This document shows, piece after piece, positions 1 to 7,561 of a stretch of 7,719 nucleotides of DNA. The DNA lies in contig JAGRAS010000067.1 in NCBI GenBank assembly GCA_020434465.1, positions 1 through 7,719 on the forward strand, in the 5' to 3' direction. Within the stretch, counting starts at the first letter, position 1; the number at the start of each line of letters is the position of its first letter. Source of the stretch: Bdellovibrionales bacterium (lineage in GTDB: Bacteria; Bdellovibrionota; UBA2361; JAGRAS01). The position numbers and the translations under genes are program-made. Below the pieces are notes generated by a model that did not search any database, had not been told where the DNA came from, and saw only the letters and a list, made by a program, of their open reading frames with translations.

Positions 1-950
1 AAGCTAATGCTTACTTAAAAGCAATTCGACAAATCGTTCGCTATTTACAAATTAGTGATGGGAATATGGAAGAAGGAAGTTTGCGTTGCGATGCTAATAT
101 ATCACTTCGACCAATGGGAGAGTTAAAATTCGGCACTAGAACAGAAATTAAGAATATAAACTCTTTTAAATTTGTACAGCAAGCACTTGAGTATGAAGTA
201 GCAAGGCAAATGAAAATCTTAAAAGCCGAAGGTCAGATTATCCAACAAACTCTTTTGTTTGATAGTAATAAAGGAATTACAATTCCAATGCGTGGCAAAG
301 AAGAATCTGCTGACTACCGGTACTTTCCAGACCCAGATCTGCCGCCAGTTGAAATTTCAGAGAGTTGGATCCATGAAATTAAAGAAAAAATGCCAAAGCT
401 ACCAGAAGAAATGCACAAAGAAATGGTGGAAATTTACGGATTAAGCGAATATGACGCTAGTGTTCTTACTGCAGAAAGACTCAATGCAGAATACTTTGAA
501 GAAGTTTTTAAAGTTTGTGAAAACGCAAAACTAGCCAGCAATTGGGTTACTTCAGAACTTTTTGGAGCATTGAAAAAAGAAGGAAAGGACTTAGAAAGCA
601 GTCCAATTTCTGCAAAAAACCTCGGGGAATTGATAAAATTAATTGATGCAGGAACTATCAGTGGAAAAATGGCAAAATCTGTTTTTGAAGAGATGTTCGA
701 AACTTCCTCTGAAGCTAAAGTAATTGTAGAGAAAAAAGGATTAAAACAAATTACCGATCCCAATGTCATCAATCAGGTCGTTGAGAAGATTTTTGCTGCT
801 AATCCAACCCAACTAGCTGACTTGCTAGCTGGAAATGATAAGCTTCTAGGGTTCTTTGTTGGCCAAGTTATGAAAGAAACTCAAGGTAACGCTAATCCAA
901 AACTTGTAAATCAAGCCATTAGGGAAATAGCTGATAAACACAGGAAGTAA
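1..950 (+). CDS. gatB: Aspartyl/glutamyl-tRNA amidotransferase subunit B, 5'-truncated by window edge
   Basis: GatB is the tRNA-binding and kinase subunit of the cytoplasmic GatCAB complex, which converts Glu-tRNA(Gln) and/or Asp-tRNA(Asn) to the amidated form with ammonia supplied by GatA. The frame is open from base 3, so about 315 C-terminal residues are present out of the usual 470-480; the N-terminal third lies off the left edge. Visible family signatures are NMEEGSLRCDANISLRP near position 60, GTRTEIKNINSFKF near 140, the KEESADYRYFPDPDLPP block near 300, and the C-terminal YqeY-like helical domain ending with GQVMKETQGNANPKLVNQAI. The ATG at 66 is an internal Met in the conserved MEEGSLRCD motif, not the start. 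The stop TAA directly abuts the next gene's ATG, and the last codons supply that gene's ribosome binding site. No frameshift or premature stop is seen. The identification is secure. Which substrate (Gln, Asn or both) cannot be told from this fragment. Confidence 0.97.
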   Translation, partial: ANAYLKAIRQIVRYLQISDGNMEEGSLRCDANISLRPMGELKFGTRTEIKNINSFKFVQQALEYEVARQMKILKAEGQIIQQTLLFDSNKGITIPMRGKEESADYRYFPDPDLPPVEISESWIHEIKEKMPKLPEEMHKEMVEIYGLSEYDASVLTAERLNAEYFEEVFKVCENAKLASNWVTSELFGALKKEGKDLESSPISAKNLGELIKLIDAGTISGKMAKSVFEEMFETSSEAKVIVEKKGLKQITDPNVINQVVEKIFAANPTQLADLLAGNDKLLGFFVGQVMKETQGNANPKLVNQAIREIADKHRK

Positions 951-1256
951 ATGTCTGGGTTATTCCCCAAAAGCTCTCAACTCGATCTTGACGATCATAC
1001 TACCGCCCTTTTTCTTGAAGTTCCTGGGCCTAAAGTGGTAGTGTTACAGGGATTTTTTGAACTATACGAAGGCTTGGGATTAGTAAGAACAATTGATATA
1101 AAAAAATCTCAAGTTGCAATTTTAGTTACAAAAGACTTATTGCAAGAGAGTATAGATGCACTAGAAAGTATCAAGGAAGAAGTTTGCTGGAAGCCGGGGG
1201 TTTGCCCACCCGATATTACTGCTGATAACTACTTTGCAATTCTCCACAGGAGTTAA
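951..1256 (+). CDS. Small DUF4911-like protein, function unknown
   Basis: This is a 101-aa protein with no signal peptide or membrane segment, so probably cytoplasmic. Its pattern, a hydrophobic strand (PKVVVLQGFFELYEGLG, residues 27-43), then LVRTIDI (44-50), then a second strand (QVAILVT, 54-60) and a helix (LLQESIDALESIKEE, 63-77), suggests a compact alpha/beta fold. The 'GFFELYEGLGLVRTID' segment resembles DUF4911, a family of short proteins common in deltaproteobacteria; this is recalled family knowledge, not a search result. Near the C-terminus are two cysteines five residues apart (C79 and C85 in CWKPGVCPP), which could bind metal or be redox active, but two alone prove nothing. The ATG follows the gatB stop with zero gap, and AGGAAG at 942-947 serves as its ribosome binding site, so it is probably translated by coupling to gatB. 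It ends 1 nt before ppiD. No function can be assigned. Confidence 0.85.
   Translation: MSGLFPKSSQLDLDDHTTALFLEVPGPKVVVLQGFFELYEGLGLVRTIDIKKSQVAILVTKDLLQESIDALESIKEEVCWKPGVCPPDITADNYFAILHRS
1248..1252 (+). promoter_or_regulatory. Ribosome binding site of ppiD that fixes its start
   Basis: AGGAG sits 5 nt before the ATG at 1258. The alternative in-frame ATG at 1234 lies inside the previous gene, has no comparable purine tract at the right distance, and would add eight polar residues before the typical MIKSIRENRKS start of a PpiD signal anchor. The site overlaps the last codons of the upstream gene, consistent with coupled translation. Confidence 0.85.
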
Positions 1257-1257
1257 A

Positions 1258-3165
1258 ATGATTAAATCAATTCGCGAAAATAGAAAATCAATTATTGGAA
1301 TTTTTTTATTGATAACGCTTTCTGCTTCAATGGTTCTATTTGGAACGAATCCAATTAACAAAAATAGCAGCCAGTATGCAATAAAAGTAGGTGATATAAG
1401 CATAAGCCATGATGAATTTTATAAGACTCGTCAAGAAATTGAGCAATCGCTACAACAAAGACTTGGAGCAAATTACTATCAACTTTTAGATGCTGGTCTT
1501 TTTAATCTTAACCAGCAAACAATTGACACTTTGTTAGAGCAACTACTGCTTAATAAGTTTGCGCTTGATTTAGGAACAGGCGTTGGAAACTCAGAATTAA
1601 CTAATTATATACGAAGTAGATTCTCGCCAGATGGTAAATTTGATATGAACTTGTACGCTAACTTTCTTGCAAGTCAACAAATGACAGCTCCTCAGTTTGA
1701 AACTCGGATTCGTGGAATACTATTAGCTTCGAGCGTTGAGAATATAATACAAGATGCTTCTGTTGCCACAAAGCTAGAAGCTGAAGCTAATAGAAAAAAA
1801 GATTTAACTGCCTATGACGTAGCTTATTTGGAAATTAATCCCGAAAGCTTTAAGACTCAGGCAAAAGATTTTGCTGAGGATGAACTGCTAAAATATTATG
1901 AAGAGAACTCCTTAAACTTTGAGCAACCTGCAAAAATTAAATATCAGTACGTAACTTTTACTCCAGAGGATGCAAAAGACAAAGTGGAAGTTTTGGATGA
2001 AGATATCGAGCTTTATTATCTAGAACACCAAACACAATTCCAAGAACCAGCTAAGTATTCAGCAAGTCATATTCAAATTAACTATACTAATGATTCTAGC
2101 CCAGAAAAAGTTAAAGAAATAAAACAGCTAGCTGAAGAATTACATAATAGAATTCAAACTGGAGAATCAATAGCCGACCTGGCACTAGAATATTCAGATG
2201 ACATTGCAACTAAGTCTCTAGGTGGAAGTCTTGGGACTTTCGCTGCAGGAACACATTCTCCTGAGATTGAAAAAACAGTTTTTGCCATGACAGAGCCTGG
2301 CCTTGCGCCATTATTAGAAACTGATTATGGATTCGAGATTATAGCAGTTGATGAAATAATTCAGCCAGATGCTAAGCCAATTGAGGATGTTAAAGATAAA
2401 ATTAAAGCAGAATTAATCGAACGTGATGCCCCAGCTTACGCAAGAGTTCAAGCAGAGGAGTTTTTTGATGCGGCTCAATCAGCTAATTTTAATGAAATAG
2501 CCAAAACTCAGAATCTTGAAGTTAAAGAAACTAAAGATCTACTAAATGAACAAGAAGATCCTGATGAAAGCCTATCTGGCCTAACAAAAATGACTTTAGA
2601 AGTTGCTGGTGACATGATTCAAATTCATGATCTCGGAGATAAAACTTTAGTAATTAATGTTTTAGATTATCAAGAAGCTAATATTCCTGAGTTTCAAACA
2701 GTAAAAAAAGATATCCAGGAATTCAAAGCAACTCAAAAATCTAATGAGCTGGCAAAATTAAAGTCAGAAGAAATAATCTCACTAGTAACAGACGAAAAAA
2801 CTCTAAAAGAAGTTGCAAATGATCAAAAACTTTCTGTTAAGGAAGTAAAGAACTTAAAAAGAAGTGAAGATAGTACTGATATCTTTTCAGATCCTCAGCT
2901 TAGAAAAGCTGTATTTTCGACACAAAAGGAACTGCAAATATATCAGAGCCCAATATTTACCAATGGTAAATACTATGTTCTTCAAACCACTAAAATCACT
3001 CTGCCAAATAACGCTGATAACAAAAAAGATGATGGGAAAAATAATCTTGAAAGATATCAGCGTGAACAAACCCAGAAGTTTGCAAAGCTGATTAGTAGTA
3101 ATTTAATTTCAATTCTTAAGAAAGAATCTGAGATTGATATAGATAATGGGCTATTAGTTCAGTAA
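1258..3165 (+). CDS. ppiD: PpiD-like membrane-anchored periplasmic folding chaperone (SurA_N/parvulin)
   Basis: PpiD is an inner-membrane chaperone that faces the periplasm, works near the Sec translocon and helps secreted proteins fold. The protein is 635 aa, close to the 623 aa of E. coli PpiD. Layout: basic cytoplasmic N-terminus (KSIRENRK), one membrane anchor at about residues 11-29, a SurA_N-like helical domain (about 36-155) starting with the usual YAIKVGDISISHDEF, a parvulin domain (about 265-367) with SASHIQI, SDDIATKSLGGSLGTF and ETDYGFEII, then two similar helical segments (about 395-430 and 497-535) and a C-terminal domain containing QSPIFTNGKYYVLQTTKI. The parvulin keeps the first active-site His (H271), but the second is Glu (E360), and the Met and Phe of the proline pocket are replaced (H333, I337), so isomerase activity is doubtful. 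There are no cysteines at all. It ends in tandem stops, TAATAA. The start at 1258 was chosen from the AGGAG site. It is the last gene of the gatB block. Confidence 0.92.
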   Translation: MIKSIRENRKSIIGIFLLITLSASMVLFGTNPINKNSSQYAIKVGDISISHDEFYKTRQEIEQSLQQRLGANYYQLLDAGLFNLNQQTIDTLLEQLLLNKFALDLGTGVGNSELTNYIRSRFSPDGKFDMNLYANFLASQQMTAPQFETRIRGILLASSVENIIQDASVATKLEAEANRKKDLTAYDVAYLEINPESFKTQAKDFAEDELLKYYEENSLNFEQPAKIKYQYVTFTPEDAKDKVEVLDEDIELYYLEHQTQFQEPAKYSASHIQINYTNDSSPEKVKEIKQLAEELHNRIQTGESIADLALEYSDDIATKSLGGSLGTFAAGTHSPEIEKTVFAMTEPGLAPLLETDYGFEIIAVDEIIQPDAKPIEDVKDKIKAELIERDAPAYARVQAEEFFDAAQSANFNEIAKTQNLEVKETKDLLNEQEDPDESLSGLTKMTLEVAGDMIQIHDLGDKTLVINVLDYQEANIPEFQTVKKDIQEFKATQKSNELAKLKSEEIISLVTDEKTLKEVANDQKLSVKEVKNLKRSEDSTDIFSDPQLRKAVFSTQKELQIYQSPIFTNGKYYVLQTTKITLPNNADNKKDDGKNNLERYQREQTQKFAKLISSNLISILKKESEIDIDNGLLVQ

Positions 3166-3211
3166 TAACCTGAATTCGGTTTAAGAAAGCTGCTAACAAA
3201 TGCAATCTATC

Positions 3212-3231
3212 GAACTTAGGTTAATAAGTTC
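3212..3231. terminator. Short hairpin in the convergent gap, possible weak bidirectional terminator
   Basis: GAACTTA and TAAGTTC form a perfect 7-bp stem around the 6-nt loop GGTTAA. It lies between the ends of ppiD (plus) and the 845-aa VWA gene (minus), where a shared terminator would be expected. The stem is AT-rich and neither strand has a run of T after it, so it is not a classic intrinsic terminator. Placement supports the call more than structure does. Confidence 0.3.
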
Positions 3232-3234
3232 TTG

Positions 3235-5772
3235 CTAGGTTTCGCGAATAAAAACAGCTAACAAATAAGAAATCATTGCACTTAGAATAAAAATCCAAGT
3301 TCTATCAATTTTTATTTTTGTTTTTTCTTCATGCTGAAGAAAAGAATCTTTAGTTGGCTGCACATACCCCCCTGTCCTATATGCAATTTTATATAAGGCG
3401 GGGGTATTAAACCCTTTATACTTTTGTTCTCCAAAAAGACTTCCATCCAAGTAAACGGAAACTGGTGTTAATGGTTTTTCATTTAAAAATAATGTAATAT
3501 TTTGCTTACCTGCTTGTGGATTCAAAACTTTTGTTTGATATCTACCAATTGTAGTGTTATTAAACTCAACTTCTTTTTGAACGCCACTTGAGTCTGATAT
3601 TGCACCATGCAGCCGACCTCCAGCTTCAGAAAAAACTGAAACGTCAAGATAAAGTGATCCATTCTTAAAATCGTAGCGTAAATCAAAAGGGACTTTTCCT
3701 TCGTCACCAGATTTTGGTTTCAATGAATCAATCAACTCAGTCCAAAATTTTGCATATTTTCTCCAATTAACCCAATAGCTAGACCAGCGCCCGTTTGCAT
3801 CTGAGGTAAAAGCTGCAGTTCGCCCCTGACCATAATTCCATGTAGCCAGCAAAGGCTGAGTTTTTCCAGAAGCAGTCACAACTAATTCAAGTTTTGCTTT
3901 ATTTTTTAGCTTTGTTTCTACATATCCTTTTAGTGGAGGAAAAGAATCAATACTAAGACTTTGAATTCCAGCCTCTCCTGCTCGCACAAGATACTCTTGA
4001 TCTTCCTTCATTGTATTTTCGCCAGTACTTACTTTTACATCAGATAAGAATATTCTTGGAAGTGCGCGTGGGTCACTAGTCTTATAAAAAGCTCCCCCTC
4101 CTCTCTCTGCCATATCTTTTAATAACCACTCATCTGCTTCTGAGCCAAGCATAACTGTTGATGAAGTAATACCTGAAAGCCTCATGTTATTTATAAGGTT
4201 TAGATAATGTGCCCCTGCATCTGGAAGCTTTCCATCAGTCATTATAATTACATGTTTCCTTCCTGCACTAACGTTAAGTAAGGATCTTCTTGCCTCATCT
4301 GCTGCTGGATACAAATTTGTTCTGCCTGCTGCAAATAAGCGTCCCACTCTCTCTATTGCATGACTGCGTATTTGTTGTAGCTGTCCAACTTTTACAACCA
4401 CAAATGGAGCGTCATCAAAACCAATAATACCAATATAATCTTCATCTTTTAGATTTTTAATTACTTCTCTTGCAGCCTCTTTTGCATACTCAAGCTTACT
4501 ACCTGAGTCCATGCTTCGTGATTTATCAAGAACTAGAATTACTGCTACATTAAGTCTTTTTTGCTTACTTTCAGGTGTAAAAAAATCTAAAGGCAAAGCT
4601 TTTTCAACAGAAGTATCTTTCCATCTACCTGTTCCAAAACTCCCACTTGAACCAAGCATTAATAAGCCCCCGCCGCTTTGAGCATAATTTTCTAATAAAT
4701 CAATCTGAGAATTACTAAACTTATTTCTATCTATATTGTTAAGAATCACAACTGAGTACTGGCTTAGCTCAGGAAGCTTATCTGATGCTTGTTTTGAATT
4801 TATAGTAGTTAATTTATAACTTTGTTGGTTTAGCACTGTAGAAAAATATTTAGCATCAATTTCAGCACCATTAATTAACAATACCTCATCACCTCTCTCC
4901 CCAGTAGTATAGCTAATTTTACTAGTCTTTAACTGACTTTTATCAGCAGGCAAAAATTCTACTTTAAATTCATTGTCTCCTGGAATAATTTCATTTGAAT
5001 CAAAATTCACACTTTTTACTTGTGAAGATTCAATTGTTATTTGCTTTTCAGTAACTAACTTATCATTTTGGTATAGTTTTAAAGTTCCAGTTTGTTGGTT
5101 TGTTGTTGTATTTTCTAAGACTACACCTGCTGTAATAGTCTTGCCAGATTCCGAGCTTAATGGAGTATTGATTGCACGCGCCTCAACTTTTGGATCTATT
5201 ATCTCTTGCTTGTCAGGAAAAAGTGGATAAATTGGAGGAAGATTAGATAAATCATTTGAAAAAGCGTCACCCTGAGTTTCGTAAGCATCACTAATTAGTA
5301 ACACAGCACCTGGCTTAATTTCGCTTACTTTATTTAATGCTAATTCTAAATTACTTAACTCTATATTAACTGTTTGATTGTTTGATTGTATGTTTGAAAA
5401 GCTTGCTACCGAATTAGCACTATCTGAAATTAATTTTGGAACTGCTCCGAAAGCAACTAATTGAGTACTAGTTGCGTTTCTTACTAGCTCTTTGGCCTTT
5501 TCTAATAAAATTTCTGCTTGCTTCTCGTTCATGCTTTTTGAAATATCAAGCAAAATAAGTGATGAGAGTTTAGCTTGCTCTTTTTCAGAATAAGGCTTGT
5601 ATAAGGCAATTAGTAAAAAAGTTAATGCTAAAGCCTTCGCTAAAAGTTGAAAAAAACTGTTAAAAGTTTTGTTGGATTTTAAGAAAAAAAATAAAAACAA
5701 AGTAGCTACAGCAATACAATAGATAACTTGATAGGTATCAATTTTGAACAGCTCTGGTGTGTAAAGACTCAT
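3235..5772 (-). CDS. Large membrane protein with two VWA domains and a GATase-like domain (MoxR/DUF58 module)
   Basis: This is an 845-aa inner-membrane protein with most of its mass predicted in the periplasm. Order: two N-terminal helices (about 14-31 and 41-58), a first VWA domain (about 70-185; MIDAS D76-x-S78-x-S80 and LISD162), a beta-sandwich-like stretch (about 195-290), a glutamine-amidotransferase-like domain (about 293-400; YSVVILNNIDRNKFS and SGGGLLMLGSSGSFGTGRW), a second VWA domain (about 407-575; D416-x-S418-x-S420, T485 in GRTNLYPA, TD513G), then ATWNYGQGRTAAFTSDANGR (643-662), which in this family completes the GATase-like part. A C-terminal helix (about 825-841) ends the protein. 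The second VWA has a full metal site; the first has Ser or Asn where the MIDAS Thr is expected. The only cysteine (C19) is in the first helix, so the GATase-like domain has no nucleophile and should be a binding module. The ATG lies 4 nt after the stop of the 593-aa gene, with AAGGG at 5782-5786. The exact function is not known. Confidence 0.88.
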   Translation of the reverse strand: MSLYTPELFKIDTYQVIYCIAVATLFLFFFLKSNKTFNSFFQLLAKALALTFLLIALYKPYSEKEQAKLSSLILLDISKSMNEKQAEILLEKAKELVRNATSTQLVAFGAVPKLISDSANSVASFSNIQSNNQTVNIELSNLELALNKVSEIKPGAVLLISDAYETQGDAFSNDLSNLPPIYPLFPDKQEIIDPKVEARAINTPLSSESGKTITAGVVLENTTTNQQTGTLKLYQNDKLVTEKQITIESSQVKSVNFDSNEIIPGDNEFKVEFLPADKSQLKTSKISYTTGERGDEVLLINGAEIDAKYFSTVLNQQSYKLTTINSKQASDKLPELSQYSVVILNNIDRNKFSNSQIDLLENYAQSGGGLLMLGSSGSFGTGRWKDTSVEKALPLDFFTPESKQKRLNVAVILVLDKSRSMDSGSKLEYAKEAAREVIKNLKDEDYIGIIGFDDAPFVVVKVGQLQQIRSHAIERVGRLFAAGRTNLYPAADEARRSLLNVSAGRKHVIIMTDGKLPDAGAHYLNLINNMRLSGITSSTVMLGSEADEWLLKDMAERGGGAFYKTSDPRALPRIFLSDVKVSTGENTMKEDQEYLVRAGEAGIQSLSIDSFPPLKGYVETKLKNKAKLELVVTASGKTQPLLATWNYGQGRTAAFTSDANGRWSSYWVNWRKYAKFWTELIDSLKPKSGDEGKVPFDLRYDFKNGSLYLDVSVFSEAGGRLHGAISDSSGVQKEVEFNNTTIGRYQTKVLNPQAGKQNITLFLNEKPLTPVSVYLDGSLFGEQKYKGFNTPALYKIAYRTGGYVQPTKDSFLQHEEKTKIKIDRTWIFILSAMISYLLAVFIRET

Positions 5773-5776
5773 TCAA

Positions 5777-7558
5777 TTAAACCCTTAGCCGTTTGCTTAA
5801 TGGCATTAACAAGCAAAATAAGAAAATTCCAGCTATAGCAAGCCAAAATACAACTTTAAGAATATAATTAGTAAGTACATCAGAAGTATTTATATTACTC
5901 GATTGAATTTCACTTGGTAGACTTATTACATCAGAAAGCCCAAGGTTTGATTCTTTTTGACTAACAAAGTTTACCGTTTGATACTCTTGCTTCGAATTAT
6001 ATTCTTCAATAACTAAACCTGGGTACTTTGTTAAGTATGTATTCAATGCGTCTACAATAAGCTCTTGTTTTGTATTTTGGTAATAAACTTTTGTAGCTTT
6101 ATTTGATAAGCGCTTTAAACTGTTAGTGCTTAGCCCAGCATTGCTCTGATTGTTGGTTAACCAATTTAATGCATTTAAAAACAGAATGCTTGGCACCGGA
6201 GTTAAAGAGCCACGAAATGGCAAAATTTCAAATCCCAAAAAAGCATACCTTACACCAGCATTTTCTCCTGCGAATGCAATTGTTTTACCTGAAATTTCTA
6301 AAAGTGAATTAGCCCAATTAGGTGGAATAACTGAATAAGCTAACTTTAGCTTGAAATCTTTTAATAAAAGATACTTTAAAATTTCATGAGAGTTATCCCA
6401 AGCCGTTAAATTTTGAGGTTTGGCAAAGCTTAATTCAGCGTTCTGAAGACTGCTAAATGAATTGATAAATAATGAGGGACTTTTTGGTAATTCTTTTGGT
6501 GCCCAATTATGGAAAATAAACAACTTAGCATTTGAACTTTGTTTAGACCACTTATCAATTGAAACCCAATTAACAACTTCGTTTTCTAGAGTATCAAGTT
6601 GTAATTCTCTTGGTGAATATGCACTAACCAAGACAATCGAATTAGCAACGTTTGATATGTTTACAAACATTTGATTGTCTTCAGCTAAACTGTCTACTAT
6701 TTCTTTTTCTGAAACACTTGTGGCTTTAAAACTTGCCTTAAGTGGACCAACGGAAGTTTTAATTGGAAGGTTTATTTCTTTAGATTCAAATGGCTTAATA
6801 AGAGAATTAGCTTGATATCTATAATTACTAGTTAGGGATTCTATTAAAAGAGAAAGCTTAGCACTTTCATCAGCATAAGATACAATACCAAGCTTCAACG
6901 TGTTTTCATCTCGCAAAACTGTTTTAAAAGCTATATTATTTAATGGTTTTTCAGTACGAAGTGAGTACATAGTAACATTAGCTAAGCCTTGTCTTGTGAT
7001 TGGATGATCGCTAAACACTTCGATCGAATCAAATTTTTCTACCTCTTTAACTTCTGACACTGCATTTAAAATATTATCTTCTGCATATTCAAAATCAATT
7101 TTGTTTAATTCAGATTTAAGCTGATTTAAATCAACAAATTCCTGGTTCATAACTTGAAGATTTGGTGAGGTTTTATAAACTTTAAAAATTGCATCGGGAT
7201 TATCTAATTCGGCAACTTGAATAATTTTTTGCTTAGCTAAATCTAACAAACTTCTATTCATATCAATAGCAGCCATACTTAGAGAATTATCTAAGATGAT
7301 TGCCACTTTTGGCTGCTTAGTTTCTAAAACTACCTCTGCAAGTGCAATAATTAATAGCAGACAAATTAATAAATCAAATAAAAACCGCGGTGGAATGAAG
7401 GGTAAGAATTTTTTTTGTGTTGACTGTTTCAATTGCTGAAGAAACATAATTGAAGAGGTATGCTTTTCTTTCGAACTACCTTTACGAGCATAAATATAAA
7501 GTAAATAAAAACCAGAAACTGGTATAAGCCATAGCCATGTTGGATTGAGAAATTCCAA
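5777..7558 (-). CDS. BatA-type membrane VWA protein (MoxR/DUF58 module), TTG start
   Basis: The 593-aa protein begins like BatA-family proteins: FLNPTWLWLIPV, a first helix (about 8-23), a basic loop (RKGSSKEK), and a second helix (about 59-77). A VWA domain follows (about 83-200) with MIDAS D90-x-S92-x-S94 and VFSD184HP; the usual MIDAS Thr is not obvious, since the aligned stretch reads AEDNILNAV. Further family features are LAEDNQMFV (292-300), a region resembling a degenerate GATase-like fold (about 305-470) with FAGENAGVRYAFLGFEILPF, and a C-terminal helix (about 567-585) before SKRLRV. The basic loop and basic tail indicate that the VWA and following domains face the periplasm. The start is TTG: an in-frame TAA lies only one codon upstream, the family N-terminus MEFLNP begins exactly here, and GGAG at 7568-7571 is 9 nt away. 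It is 3 nt downstream of the DUF58 gene and 4 nt upstream of the 845-aa gene. Its role is probably as a partner of MoxR and DUF58 in envelope function; this is inferred from the family. Confidence 0.88.
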   Translation of the reverse strand: MEFLNPTWLWLIPVSGFYLLYIYARKGSSKEKHTSSIMFLQQLKQSTQKKFLPFIPPRFLFDLLICLLLIIALAEVVLETKQPKVAIILDNSLSMAAIDMNRSLLDLAKQKIIQVAELDNPDAIFKVYKTSPNLQVMNQEFVDLNQLKSELNKIDFEYAEDNILNAVSEVKEVEKFDSIEVFSDHPITRQGLANVTMYSLRTEKPLNNIAFKTVLRDENTLKLGIVSYADESAKLSLLIESLTSNYRYQANSLIKPFESKEINLPIKTSVGPLKASFKATSVSEKEIVDSLAEDNQMFVNISNVANSIVLVSAYSPRELQLDTLENEVVNWVSIDKWSKQSSNAKLFIFHNWAPKELPKSPSLFINSFSSLQNAELSFAKPQNLTAWDNSHEILKYLLLKDFKLKLAYSVIPPNWANSLLEISGKTIAFAGENAGVRYAFLGFEILPFRGSLTPVPSILFLNALNWLTNNQSNAGLSTNSLKRLSNKATKVYYQNTKQELIVDALNTYLTKYPGLVIEEYNSKQEYQTVNFVSQKESNLGLSDVISLPSEIQSSNINTSDVLTNYILKVVFWLAIAGIFLFCLLMPLSKRLRV

Positions 7559-7561
7559 ATT

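Noticed and set aside
434..772. Minus-strand open frame of 112 codons opposite gatB
   Set aside because: It lies wholly opposite the conserved gatB coding sequence, has no ribosome binding site and resembles no family; it is a shadow of the AT-rich gatB codons.
1234..1257. Upstream in-frame ATG as the ppiD start
   Set aside because: It overlaps the previous gene, lacks a ribosome binding site, and would put extra polar residues before the membrane anchor; ATG at 1258 follows AGGAG and gives the typical N-terminus.
3167..3181. Inverted repeat AACC...GGTT just after ppiD as a terminator
   Set aside because: The stem is only 4 bp around a 7-nt loop, and no T-tract follows.
6462..6674. Plus-strand open frame of 70 codons opposite the BatA-like gene
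   Set aside because: It is opposite a clearly coding VWA-family gene and has no recognisable domain or ribosome binding site; the same applies to the plus-strand frames at 6150-6338 and 4973-5230.
3235..7558. The VWA genes as a defence system (such as a ternary VWA/MoxR conflict module)
   Set aside because: Both proteins have membrane helices and periplasmic topology typical of BatA-type envelope modules, and no nuclease, protease or phosphatase effector is present in the window.
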